DNA of 64,000 nt from Neisseria brasiliensis (lineage in GTDB: Bacteria; Pseudomonadota; Gammaproteobacteria; Burkholderiales; Neisseriaceae). The notes under the pieces are model-generated. The model searched no databases, was not told where the DNA came from, and saw only the letters and a program-made list of their open reading frames with translations. Below, piece after piece: positions 28,501 to 36,534 of the stretch; within the stretch, counting starts at the first letter, position 1, and each line of letters starts with the position of its first letter. Location: positions 372,001-436,000 of the forward strand of contig NZ_CP046027.1 in NCBI RefSeq assembly GCF_009671065.1, given 5' to 3'. Made by a program: the position numbers and the translations under genes.

Positions 28501-31342
28501 GTTGAAAAAAAGCTCGCCTAAAAGCAAGCTGATTCCAACCCTGCAAGAAGAACGCGACCGTCTCGCTTTCTATATTCAAGCCATCAACAAGGAAGTTAAA
28601 GGTAAAAAACCCAAAGGCAAAGAATACCTGCAAGCCAAGCTTTCTGCACAAAATATTGACTTGATTTCCGCACAAGGCATCGAAATCAGCGGTTCCGATA
28701 TTACCGCTTCCAAAAAACTGAACCTTCACGCCGCAGGCGTATTGCCAAAGGCAGCAGATTCAGAGGCGGCTGCTATTCTGATTGACGGCATAACCGACCA
28801 ATATGAAATTGGCAAGCCCACCTACAAGAGTCACTACGACAAAGCTGCTCTGAACAAGCCTTCACGTTTGACCGGACGTACGGGGGTAAGTATTCATGCA
28901 GCTGCGGCACTCGATGATGCACGTATTATTATCGGTGCATCCGAAATCAAAGCTCCCTCAGGCAGCATAGACATCAAAGCCCATAGTGATATTGTACTGG
29001 AGGCTGGACAAAACGATGCCTATACCTTCTTAAAAACCAAAGGTAAAAGCGGCAAAATCATCAGAAAAACCAAGTTTACCAGCACCCGCGACCACCTGAT
29101 TATGCCTGCCCCCGTCGAACTGACCGCCAACGGCATCACGCTTCAGGCAGGCGGCAGCATCGAAGCCAACACCACACGCTTCAATGCCCCTGCAGGTAAA
29201 GTTACCCTGGTTGCGGGTGAAGAGCTGCAACTGCTGGCAGAAGAAGGCATCCACAAGCACGAGTTGGATGTCCAAAAAAGCCGCCGCTTTATCGGCATCA
29301 AGGTAGGCAAGAGCAATTACAGCAAAAACGAACTGAGCGAAACCAAACTGCCCGTACGCGTCATTGCCCAAACCGCGGCCACCCGTTCAGGCTGGGATAC
29401 CGTACTCGAAGGCACAGAATTCAAAACCACGCTGGCCGGTGCAGACATTCAGGCAGGCGTAGGCGAAAAAGCCCGCGCCGATGCCAAAATCATTCTTAAA
29501 GGCATTGTGAACCGTATCCAGTCGGAAGAAAAATTAGAAACCAACTCAACCGTATGGCAGAAACAGGCCGGACGCGGCAGCACTATCGAAACGCTAAAAC
29601 TGCCCAGCTTCGAAAGCCCTACTCCGCCCAAACTGACCGCTCCCGGCGGCTATATCGTCGACATTCCGAAAGGCAATCTGAAAACCGAAATCGAAAAGCT
29701 GGCCAAACAGCCCGAATACGCCTACCTGAAACAGCTTCAGACGGCTAAGAACGTTGATTGGAAGCAAATCAATCTTGCCTACGATAAGTGGGACTATAAA
29801 GCCGAAGGTATGACCCCTGCCGCAGCAGCGGTAGTGGTTATCGTTGTTACCGTACTGACTTACGGAGCCATGTCGGGAGCGGCGGCGGCCGGAACGGCAG
29901 GAGCCACCGGAGTAGGTGCAGGTGCAGGCGGTGCGGCAGCAGGCACGGCAGCCGGAACCGGGGCTGCAGCAGGCAGTGCGGCGGCGGGTAGTGCGGCGGC
30001 AGGCTCTTCGGCAGCAGCCGTCGGCGCGGCCGCAGGCAAAGCTGCATTGGCCAGCCTCGCCAGTCAGGCTGCTGTTGCTTTGATAAACAATAAAGGTAAT
30101 CTGGAAAACACCCTGAAAGAATTGGGCAAAAGCAGCACGGTCAAACAGATTGCCACCGCAGCCGTTACTGCGGGGGTTCTGCAAGGCATAGGCGGTTTCA
30201 ATACCGAAGTTGCCAAAGCTGTTTCCGAACAATTCGGCAATCCCGTAGCAGGTAAACTGACCGCCAATCTGATTAATACAACAGCCGCCGCGAGTGTCGG
30301 TACTGCTGTCAACGGCGGCAGTTTGAAGGACAATCTCGGTAATGCGGCTTTAGGCGCATTGGTAACAACCGCGCACGGAGAAATCGCCAGCAAAATCAAA
30401 GTTAATCTCAGTGAAGACTATGTTGCCCACAAAATCGCCCATGCCGTAGCGGGTTGTGCAGCCGCAGCTGCCGCGAATCAGGGAAAATGCCGTGACGGGG
30501 CAATAGGAGCGGCAGTCGGCGAGATGGTTGGCGAAGCGATGTTGGGCGAACGTGATGTGAATACGCTTTCGGCCAACGAGCGGCAGAAAATCATCGGCTA
30601 CTCGCAAATAATAGCGGGCAGTACTGTGGCATTGGTTAAAGGGGATGTGAATACGGCTGCCAATGCGGCTGCTGTGGCGGTGGAGAACAACTCAACAGCC
30701 GCACGCAGGGCAGCTGCCCGCTGGACGGCAAGACAACAGGCAGAGCATGAATATGCTATGCTTCAAATACAGTCGTTGACAAACCAAATCAGAAGGATTG
30801 ACCCGCAATTTAATGGAATCGCCATGGCAAGAAACCCAGGCTCGCCATGGTCTAATACTGAGGTACAGATTTACCAGCGGTATTATGATAATTTGAGGGC
30901 TGCAAGAGGGTTAACGGCTCAGCCAATATACCGAGCAAGGATAGAGAATGGTAATGAGTTTAACCGTATTATGTCTTCCAAATACCCGTATAATGAGCTT
31001 TATGTGGTGAACAGAAATTCCCCGTTCGGATATGCCAGAGTGGATTCTTATAATCCAACTACTCGGGAAATTGTATCAAGGAAGTTTACCCAGCTTTCAC
31101 AAGTTCAGGAAAGTACAGCGATAAGCTATATCCGTGAAGCGGCTAGTAAATATAAGGTTGGTACGCCAATAGCAAATGTTCCAAGTACAAATTCTCTACT
31201 GAGAAATCAGACGTTACAAGGAAAGATAATATTGGAAGTTCCTGTGCAAGTAAGGCCAATTCCAACGAGAGTATTGCAAGAAGCGGCAACCCGTAACGTT
31301 TTAATACGTGATAATCAAGGAAAGGTATACAATGGAAAATAA
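25565..31342 (+). CDS. tpsA: TpsA/CdiA-like exoprotein with a C-terminal toxin
   Basis: 1925 residues. Extended signal (ESPR) at the N-terminus (MNKGLHRTVFSKKHNTMVAV) and a signal ending LPAHAQ near residue 76. Next comes the TPS secretion domain with NPNGITVNG (about residues 170-180), then long FHA-type beta-helix repeats. A Gly/Ala-rich hinge (about 1435-1490), a pretoxin region (HKIAHAVAGCAAAAAANQGKC) and VENN at 1706-1709 follow, then a 216-residue variable toxin. The toxin end contains RVDSYNPTTREIVSRKF, a D...ExxxRK arrangement resembling PD-(D/E)xK nuclease toxins; this is an inference. Export needs TpsB, which is broken here. The gene overlaps its candidate immunity gene by 11 bp. 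Confidence 0.92.
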   Translation: MNKGLHRTVFSKKHNTMVAVAETANSQGKGKQVGSSAPASPIISDGLYGKLKTTLKTLVCSLVSLSMVLPAHAQITADKSAPKNQQAVILKTNTGAPLVNIQTPNALGLSHNRYTQFDVDAKGAVLNNDRNNNPFLAKGSAQLILNEVRGAASKLNGIITVGGQKADVIIANPNGITVNGGGFKNVGRGILTTGTPQIGKDGALTGFDVRQGKLTVGTSGWNDKGGADYTEVLARAVALQGKLQGKNLAVSTGAQKVDYASGEISAGTAAGTKPAVALDTAALGGMYADSITLIANEKGVGVKNAGTLEAAKQLIVTSSGRIENSGRIATTADSTEASPTYLSIETTETGAAGAFISNGGRIESKGLLVIDTGEDIGLRNGAVVQNNGNRPAATVLNAGRNLVIESKANVNNAKGSTNLSTGGRTVIKEASIQTGTTVYSSSKGNAELGNNTRITGADVTVLSNGTISSSAVIDAKDTAHIEAGKPLSLEASTVTSDIRLNGGSIKGGKQLALLADDNITANTTNLNTPGNLYVHTGKDLNLNVDKDLSAASIHLKSDNAAHITGTSKTLTASKDMGVEAGSLNVTNTNLRTNSGNLHIQAAKGNIQLRNTKLNAAKALETTALQGNIVSDGLHAVSADGHVSLLANGNADFTGHNTLTAKADVNAGSVGKGRLKADNTNITSSSGDITLVAGNGIQLGDGKQRNSINGKHISIKNNGGNADLKNLNVHAKSGALNIHSDRALSIENTKLESTHNTHLNAQHERVTLNQVDAYAHRHLSITGSQIWQNDKLPSANKLVANGVLALNARYSQIADNTTLRAGAINLTAGTALVKRGNINWSTVSTKTLEDNAELKPLAGRLNIEAGSGTLTIEPANRISAHTDLSIKTGGKLLLSAKGGNAGAPSAQVSSLEAKGNIRLVTGETDLRGSKITAGKNLVVATTKGKLNIEAVNNSFSNYFPTQKAAELNQKSKELEQQIAQLKKSSPKSKLIPTLQEERDRLAFYIQAINKEVKGKKPKGKEYLQAKLSAQNIDLISAQGIEISGSDITASKKLNLHAAGVLPKAADSEAAAILIDGITDQYEIGKPTYKSHYDKAALNKPSRLTGRTGVSIHAAAALDDARIIIGASEIKAPSGSIDIKAHSDIVLEAGQNDAYTFLKTKGKSGKIIRKTKFTSTRDHLIMPAPVELTANGITLQAGGSIEANTTRFNAPAGKVTLVAGEELQLLAEEGIHKHELDVQKSRRFIGIKVGKSNYSKNELSETKLPVRVIAQTAATRSGWDTVLEGTEFKTTLAGADIQAGVGEKARADAKIILKGIVNRIQSEEKLETNSTVWQKQAGRGSTIETLKLPSFESPTPPKLTAPGGYIVDIPKGNLKTEIEKLAKQPEYAYLKQLQTAKNVDWKQINLAYDKWDYKAEGMTPAAAAVVVIVVTVLTYGAMSGAAAAGTAGATGVGAGAGGAAAGTAAGTGAAAGSAAAGSAAAGSSAAAVGAAAGKAALASLASQAAVALINNKGNLENTLKELGKSSTVKQIATAAVTAGVLQGIGGFNTEVAKAVSEQFGNPVAGKLTANLINTTAAASVGTAVNGGSLKDNLGNAALGALVTTAHGEIASKIKVNLSEDYVAHKIAHAVAGCAAAAAANQGKCRDGAIGAAVGEMVGEAMLGERDVNTLSANERQKIIGYSQIIAGSTVALVKGDVNTAANAAAVAVENNSTAARRAAARWTARQQAEHEYAMLQIQSLTNQIRRIDPQFNGIAMARNPGSPWSNTEVQIYQRYYDNLRAARGLTAQPIYRARIENGNEFNRIMSSKYPYNELYVVNRNSPFGYARVDSYNPTTREIVSRKFTQLSQVQESTAISYIREAASKYKVGTPIANVPSTNSLLRNQTLQGKIILEVPVQVRPIPTRVLQEAATRNVLIRDNQGKVYNGK

Positions 31343-31823
31343 AATTTTTTACTGTGAAGAATGGCATTGGGGGTTTTATAGAGGTGCTAAAAATTTACTT
31401 ACAGAAAAAAATGCGAAAAAAAAGCATGATACCGGTAATTTATATACCGCATTAATAGGTTCTGTAGAAAATCCTGTTTATGTCGTAACTTTGCGTCAAG
31501 AAACAAATTTTTTTGCTGTGGATTTTGTAGATAAATATGGAAGGGATTATTTAACTCACCATTTTAAAAAACGTCCCAATTCGGAGAGATATTACCTTTC
31601 TATGGCGGTTTGGCGAGAATATATGAGTCTGGATTCTCATGAAATAGCCGAAGGCACGACTTACTTTTTTAATGCCGAAAATGACGAATGCTACGTTTTA
31701 AAAGAGGATTTTACGACTAATCAGAGGTATGAAAAAACGGAACATTATTCACAAAAAGATAAAATCATTCTGTTCCCGGAATTTGGGAAATATGATGATA
31801 TTTTAAACCCAAATATCATTTAA
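31332..31823 (+). CDS. Candidate immunity protein for the TpsA toxin
   Basis: 163 residues from the ATG at 31332, which lies inside the last codons of tpsA (ATGGAAAATAA), so translation is coupled. G+C is much lower than in the tpsA body, as is usual for toxin/immunity cassettes. Begins MENKIFYCEEWHWGFYRGA with many aromatic residues and an acidic character. No family recognised. Position directly after a CdiA-type C-terminus is the main evidence for immunity function. Confidence 0.7.
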   Translation: MENKIFYCEEWHWGFYRGAKNLLTEKNAKKKHDTGNLYTALIGSVENPVYVVTLRQETNFFAVDFVDKYGRDYLTHHFKKRPNSERYYLSMAVWREYMSLDSHEIAEGTTYFFNAENDECYVLKEDFTTNQRYEKTEHYSQKDKIILFPEFGKYDDILNPNII

Positions 31824-31832
31824 AGCAGAAAT

Positions 31833-31865
31833 AGGCCGTCTGAATATCTATTTTTCAGACGGCCT
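31833..31865. terminator. DUS hairpin at the cassette border
   Basis: AGGCCGTCTGAA and TTCAGACGGCCT. The homologous TpsA segment begins only 2 bases after it. Confidence 0.75.
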
Positions 31866-31866
31866 C

Positions 31867-32913
31867 AATGCAACTGCCGGCAGCGCCGCGCTGATTAACA
31901 CCGCCGTTAACGGCGGCAGTCTGAAAGACAATCTGGAAGCGAATATCCTTGCCGCTTTGGTCAATACCGCGCATGGGGAGGCGGCGAGTAAGATTAAAGG
32001 ACTGGATCAGCACTATGTCGCCCACAAAATCGCTCATGCCGTAGCGGGCTGTGCGGCAGCGGCGGCGAATAAGGGTAAATGTCAGGACGGTGCCATCGGT
32101 GCGGCCGTGGGGGAGATTGTCGGGGAGGCTTTGGTTAACGGTAAAAACCCTGCTGCCTTAACGGCCAAAGAGCGCGAACAGATTCTGGCATACAGCAAAC
32201 TGGTTGCCGGTACGGTAAGCGGTGTGGCGGGCGGCGATGTCGATGCCGCGGCCAATACAGCTAAAGTTGCTGTTGAAAATAATTTATTTGGCGGATCTTA
32301 TGGAAGCCACAAAGCAAAAAAGAATGAAGAAGAGTTAAAGAAAACGAATCCCAAAGCTTATGAAGAATTAAAACAATATCAAATGCATGTATTTAACGAA
32401 GCAGCTGGCATGTTATTCACTCCCTATGGGGGAGCCAACGATTTTTCAAAAGCAGATACCTTAAGTTCAAAAGCATTTGCATTAGCTTCATTTATTCCAG
32501 GAGAAAAAATACTTGCAAAAGGTTATAAAGGCGCAAAAGCTTTGTTTGAAAAAGCTGCTAATTTGTACAAAAGAGGAAATTTTGAAGATGCTTACTCCAC
32601 AATGAAGCAAGGTGTTAGGGAACTTAAAGAAGCTGATGCTCTTTATGCCATTACGCCTGAAGGTGGCCGTGTAAAAATCTCCCAAGATAAAATGCCTGAC
32701 CATGCCTATGCTTCTCGTGGCAGTACTAGTAAAAATAAAGATCTTTATATTGGTTCTAAGAGTGTAAATCAGGAAAGATTCCATAGGGTAATAAAACCAG
32801 CGATTTTAAAACTTGCCGATAAGAATGAATATACAAAAAAGGTTGGTACTAATCCAGATATTAGTATAGAAAAGCAAGCTGTAGCCTGCATGAAACCTAA
32901 AATCCATGTGTAA
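31867..32913 (+). pseudogene. Orphan TpsA/CdiA C-terminal toxin module
   Basis: The frame opens directly after a DUS hairpin with NATAGSAALINTAVNGGSLK, homologous to residues about 1570-1590 of TpsA. It has its own ATG at 31957. The pretoxin region (YVAHKIAHAVAGCAAAAANKGKC) and VENN (codons at 32272-32283) match TpsA, but the following 210 residues differ entirely (e.g. KMPDHAYASRGSTSKNKDLYIGS, KVGTNPDISI). There is no signal or secretion domain, so it is a silent donor that could replace the active tip by recombination. The last residues read into an inverted repeat and may be foreign. The toxin class is not recognised. Confidence 0.85.
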
Positions 32914-32916
32914 GGT

Positions 32917-33057
32917 GTGTGCTTCAGCACGCACGCGTTCCATGATTTACGGCTCAATGCCGTCTGAAAAGCTCACAATTTTTCAGACGGCATTTGTTAT
33001 GCAAGTAAATATTCAGATTCTCTGTATACTGCCCAGACGCGTGCGTGCTGAAGACAC
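32917..33057. repeat. Inverted repeat flanking a DUS spacer
   Basis: GTGTGCTTCAGCACGCACGCGT at 32917-32938 is the near reverse complement of 33037-33057 (one-base gap). Between them is a DUS hairpin (32956-32994) and no gene. It separates the orphan toxin from a TpsA fragment, where an immunity gene would be expected. Confidence 0.8.
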
Positions 33058-33522
33058 TCCCCTACGCTTGCTGCAGAACTTTCGGGTAAAACCGGTGTGA
33101 GCATTAGCGCACCGTATGCCAATGAAAACAGCCGCATCCTGCTCAGCACCACGGATATCAGTTCGGAAAACGGCAAAATCAAACTGCAATCCTACGGCGA
33201 CCAGTTCTATTACGCCGGACAGGGCGAACTCTATACCTTCGACAAACGCAGCTATAAAACCGGCAAATGGCATAACCGCAAACACGTTACCGAAATCAAA
33301 GAGCATAAAAACGCCAAAGCCGACCCGGTGAGCCTCAGTGCGTCACAAGGTATTGAAATCGAATCCGGCGGCAATATCGGTGCCTACGCCACCTTGTTTG
33401 ACGCACCCCGCGGCTCCGTTAAAATCGAAGCCGGACGTGGGCTGGTTCTCTACGCCGTTGAAGATCTCAACTACGACAAACTTGACACCCGTACCAAGCG
33501 CAAATTTATCGGCATTACCTAG
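33058..33522 (+). pseudogene. TpsA beta-helix fragment
   Basis: About 150 codons with no start of their own. LSGKTGVSISAPYANENSRI, SQGIEIESGGNIGAYATLFDAPRGSV and TKRKFIGI parallel TpsA residues about 1100-1245 (RTGVSIHAAAALDDARIII, LTANGITLQAGGSIEANTTRF, SRRFIGIK). It is cut at both sides: by the inverted repeat on the left and IS481 on the right. Confidence 0.8.
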
Positions 33523-33523
33523 A

Positions 33524-34401
33524 TGTAGGAAATCATCGCGTTGTTTACACCACAGGTTGAGAAAAATAAGCCTGCAAGACCTCAAACGGCGTATCGCCGT
33601 TCAAACTGCGGTGCGGCTTCACAGTGTTATAGAAATTAACAAAGCGGCACAACTCCTTTCGCCGGTGTTCCGGACTGTCAAACAACTGTTTCTCATGCCA
33701 CATCTCCATCAGGGTGCGGATAACCCGTTCCGCCTTACCGTTGGTTTGCGGACGGGCAACCCGGGTAAACTTTTGACCAATCCCGTTCTCATAACAGGCT
33801 ACACCGAAAGCATGGTTGGCTGAGCCTTTATATTCCGTACCGTTGTCGGAGTAAACGTACTCAATCAGGTATGGGCAAGGATCAATCAGGAGTTCGGTCA
33901 GAAACTTGGCAGCACTGTCTGCGGTTTTGTCCGGCAAAATGGCGGCGTATAGCTCCCTTGAGAAATCGTCAATGGCGACAAACAGGTAATCCCGCTTATC
34001 GGTGGCTTTCTGCCCTTTGAGCAGCGGCAGCCGTTTGGTATCGAGATGTACCAGCTCTCCGGGATAGGATTTATTGTAGCGTTTGGCCTGCCTTTTGAGT
34101 TTTTCCTGAATGCCGCGTTCTACCTTGGCCAGGCGTTTCATTCCGTACTTTGCCTGTTTGAAACGGTTGTTGGTACTGGTTTGGGGTTTGAGCAATCTGC
34201 CTCTTGCGGCTTTAAGTGCGCGGTAAATGGTGACGCGGCTGACTTGGTAGCGGCGTGCCAGGGAGGTGACGCTTTCCTTTTCCTGCGTGTAGGCCAGCCA
34301 AATGGCTTGGCGGTGGTGCGGGGTGAGACGGGTGTTTTTGTGCATGTTCATGTTTCAGTATTCTCCTGGAAATACTGTAAACAACGCTACTAGTTTCTAC
34401 A
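33524..34401 (-). mobile_element. IS481-family element (878 bp)
   Basis: Ends begin TGTAGGAAATCATCGCGTTG (33524) and, on the other strand, TGTAGAAACTAGTAGCGTTG (34401). They are imperfect terminal repeats of the TGTA type. No clear target duplication is visible. It interrupts the lytic transglycosylase gene and abuts the TpsA fragment, so it may have mediated a deletion between them. Confidence 0.85.
33545..34351 (-). CDS. IS481-family transposase
   Basis: 268 residues. N-terminal helix-turn-helix (VTSLARRYQVSRVTIYRALK), then a DDE integrase core: HLDTKRLPLL, VYSDNGTEYKG and the Glu in PQTNGKAERVIRTL. It ends HRSLNGDTPFEVL, a typical C-terminal pattern. The frame is intact. Confidence 0.92.
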   Translation of the reverse strand: MNMHKNTRLTPHHRQAIWLAYTQEKESVTSLARRYQVSRVTIYRALKAARGRLLKPQTSTNNRFKQAKYGMKRLAKVERGIQEKLKRQAKRYNKSYPGELVHLDTKRLPLLKGQKATDKRDYLFVAIDDFSRELYAAILPDKTADSAAKFLTELLIDPCPYLIEYVYSDNGTEYKGSANHAFGVACYENGIGQKFTRVARPQTNGKAERVIRTLMEMWHEKQLFDSPEHRRKELCRFVNFYNTVKPHRSLNGDTPFEVLQAYFSQPVV

Positions 34402-34901
34402 GCAGCAGCCATCAGAACAGGATGTTTACTCAACCGTGCATAGCGGTATTTGACGTTTTTCACATACGCGCGGGTTTCAGCATAAGGCGGTATGCCCCGG
34501 TATTTGTCGACTGCCCCTTCACCGGCGTTGTATCCGGCCAAGACCAAATCCATGTTGCAGCCCGTCGGATGATTTCGGTCAGGGTAACGGTCGCACAAAA
34601 AACGCAGATAGCGCGTGCCTGCAATCAGGTTCGGTTCAGGGTGGTACAGATACTTAGGATTAACCCCCATCCGCGCTGCCGTGGGTGGGATAACCTGCAT
34701 CAATCCGCGTGCGTTTTTGTGTGATAACGCATTTGGATTACCAGAGCTTTCCCGTCCCATTACCGCCCAAATCATATTAGGGTCAAGACGCTGTGCGGCT
34801 GCGTGTTTTTCAACCAAGGCCGCATATTGAGGCCAAGTGAGCTTTTCCGCGTGAGCGGCCGATGCAGCCAGCAAAACGAATGCTAAAAGGTATTTTTTCA
34901 T
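34402..34901 (-). pseudogene. VirB1-like lytic transglycosylase, 3' end lost to IS481
   Basis: About 166 native residues from the ATG at 34901: signal peptide (MKKYLLAFVLLAASAAHA) and a complete SLT catalytic core with Glu in VMGRESSGNPNALSHKNARG, LMQVIPPTAARMG and AGYNAGEGAVDKYRGIPPY. After Ala166 the frame enters the IS and adds about 60 unrelated residues to 34212. Enzymes of this kind open peptidoglycan for conjugation or secretion machines. The core could still be active. It is the last island gene before the right att site. Confidence 0.85.
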
Positions 34902-35075
34902 TAAGCCTCCTGTTCTCCAAAATAAAAAAGCAATATCTAAAGCCTTCTGTAAAGGATTTAAATATTGCTTCTTGTGTCTAATTTGTGCCTAAATGACGAT
35001 TTATGCGACTGTATCAGACTGTATGTGCAGGCTTCACTACCATTTAAAAACAATTAGTTATGTTTTACATTTCTA

Positions 35076-35121
35076 ACTCATAATCCCTTGGTCGTGGGTT
35101 CGAAACCCACCGGACCCACCA
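35076..35121 (+). repeat. Right attachment site (46-nt tRNA 3' copy)
   Basis: Exact repeat of 11143-11188. It lacks the 5' half of the tRNA, so it is not a functional gene. With the left copy it delimits an island of about 23.9 kb. Confidence 0.92.
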
Positions 35122-35254
35122 AATTAAAAACCGGATATGTCACTTGGCATATCCGGTTTTGCTTTCAGACGGCCTAATGATTGCTGAAAAATTATGCCGT
35201 CTGAAAACAAAAAGAGCAGGAAATCCCCTGCTCTTTTTTATTCCTTATAAAAAA

Positions 35255-36217
35255 TTAAAAACTGGTGCTAATCAAATAACCTGTGTAAGCCACATACGAG
35301 CCCAGTAAAATCAAGCCTTTCAGACGGCCGATCTGACCTGCGCCACCTTTGCCCAAGCAGAAGACAAACAGCAACACAGTCAAACCCGACATAATGGCGA
35401 CGTCGCGGGTGAGGATTTCCGGTGCGACTTCCATCGGGTGAATCACGGAAGCCAAGCCGACTACGGATAAGGTGTTGAATAAGTTGGAACCGACCACATT
35501 GCCAATGGCGATGTCGTGTTCGCCTTTACGCGCGGCGGCTACTGATGAAGCCAACTCCGGCAATGATGTGCCGATGGCCACCACGGTCAGACCGATAATC
35601 AAATCGCTCACACCCATGCTTTGCGCCACGGTCACCGCACCCCACACCAACAGACGCGAGCTGAGTACCAATACCACCAAACCCACAATCAACCAAAACA
35701 AGCCTTTTTTCAGCGGCATTTGGCCGCTTTCCAATTCATCCGAAAGGTCTTCGACAATATTATCGGCACCTTTCAGGTTGGTTTTTACCGTCCATCCCAT
35801 ATAGCCGAGCAACACCAGCAGCAATATCGTGCCATCCATCAGGCTCAAATAACCATCAAACAATTGAAACGCGGCTAAAGCGGTAATCACCAGCAATACC
35901 GGCATTTCAGTTTTAACGATTTGTTTTTGCACCATAATCGGGCTGATTAAGGCGGTGACACCCAAAATCAGGGCGATGTTGGTGATGTTGGAGCCATAGG
36001 CGTTGCCCAAAGCAATGCCGGGGCTGCCGTCTAAGGCCGACATGACGGAGACGACCATTTCCGGCGCGGAAGTACCGAAGCCGACGATGACCATACCGAT
36101 TAATAATGGCGACATGCCGAAATGGCGGGCGGTAGCAGCCGCACCATCAATAAAGCGGTCGGCGCTCCAGACCAGTAAAACGAGGCCGACGATAATGGCT
36201 ATGATAGCGTAAAGCAT
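35255..36217 (-). CDS. CaCA-family calcium/sodium antiporter (YrbG-like)
   Basis: 320 residues from the ATG at 36217 (AAGGAAAATA upstream); the longer open frame to 36532 is not supported. Ten or eleven membrane helices carry the two alpha repeats: VIVGFGTSAPEMVVSVMSAL...GNAYGSNITNIALILG (residues about 42-85) and TVVAIGTSLPELASSVAAA...GNVVGSNLFNTLSVVG (about 205-255). The GTSxPE and GN-GSN motifs bind Ca2+ and Na+. It is divergent from the symporter at 36535. Confidence 0.93.
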   Translation of the reverse strand: MLYAIIAIIVGLVLLVWSADRFIDGAAATARHFGMSPLLIGMVIVGFGTSAPEMVVSVMSALDGSPGIALGNAYGSNITNIALILGVTALISPIMVQKQIVKTEMPVLLVITALAAFQLFDGYLSLMDGTILLLVLLGYMGWTVKTNLKGADNIVEDLSDELESGQMPLKKGLFWLIVGLVVLVLSSRLLVWGAVTVAQSMGVSDLIIGLTVVAIGTSLPELASSVAAARKGEHDIAIGNVVGSNLFNTLSVVGLASVIHPMEVAPEILTRDVAIMSGLTVLLFVFCLGKGGAGQIGRLKGLILLGSYVAYTGYLISTSF

Positions 36218-36534
36218 TATTTTCCTTGTATTTGGTGTGTTTTGAAAGGAAGCTATTGTAGCAGCTTTCCTAATCTTTCCAAGACGGCGCTGAGACCTGT
36301 TTGATAAATTGATACGCCAAGATGATATTCTGTTTTCAGACGGCATAATATTTCTATTTTCAACTATTTTCTTTGCATTAATTCTTTGCCTTCTAAATTT
36401 TTTGATGGTTTCCACCCTATGCCATCTATTCTCGGCACCTTCCGTGCTTAATCCCACAATCTCGGCCTTACCCACTCCAATATGCATAACAGCTTTGCTA
36501 CAATCAGCCATTATTTTTACATTTCGATACATTT
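36218..36534. promoter_or_regulatory. Divergent intergenic region
   Basis: 317 bp between two outward-reading transporter genes. No gene is credible here. It is A/T rich with a single half DUS (TTCAGACGGC, 36334-36343). It should contain promoters for both genes, but I see no strong consensus pair. Confidence 0.4.

Noticed and set aside
29840..30060. The Gly/Ala-rich stretch of tpsA as a frameshift or repeat error
   Set aside because: The frame remains open, and homologous pretoxin sequence continues on the other side. Such Gly/Ala-rich hinges are known in TpsA proteins.
35076..35121. A second tRNA gene at the right end of the island
   Set aside because: Only the 3' 46 nt are present. The acceptor 5' strand, the D arm and half of the anticodon stem are missing, so it is an att repeat.
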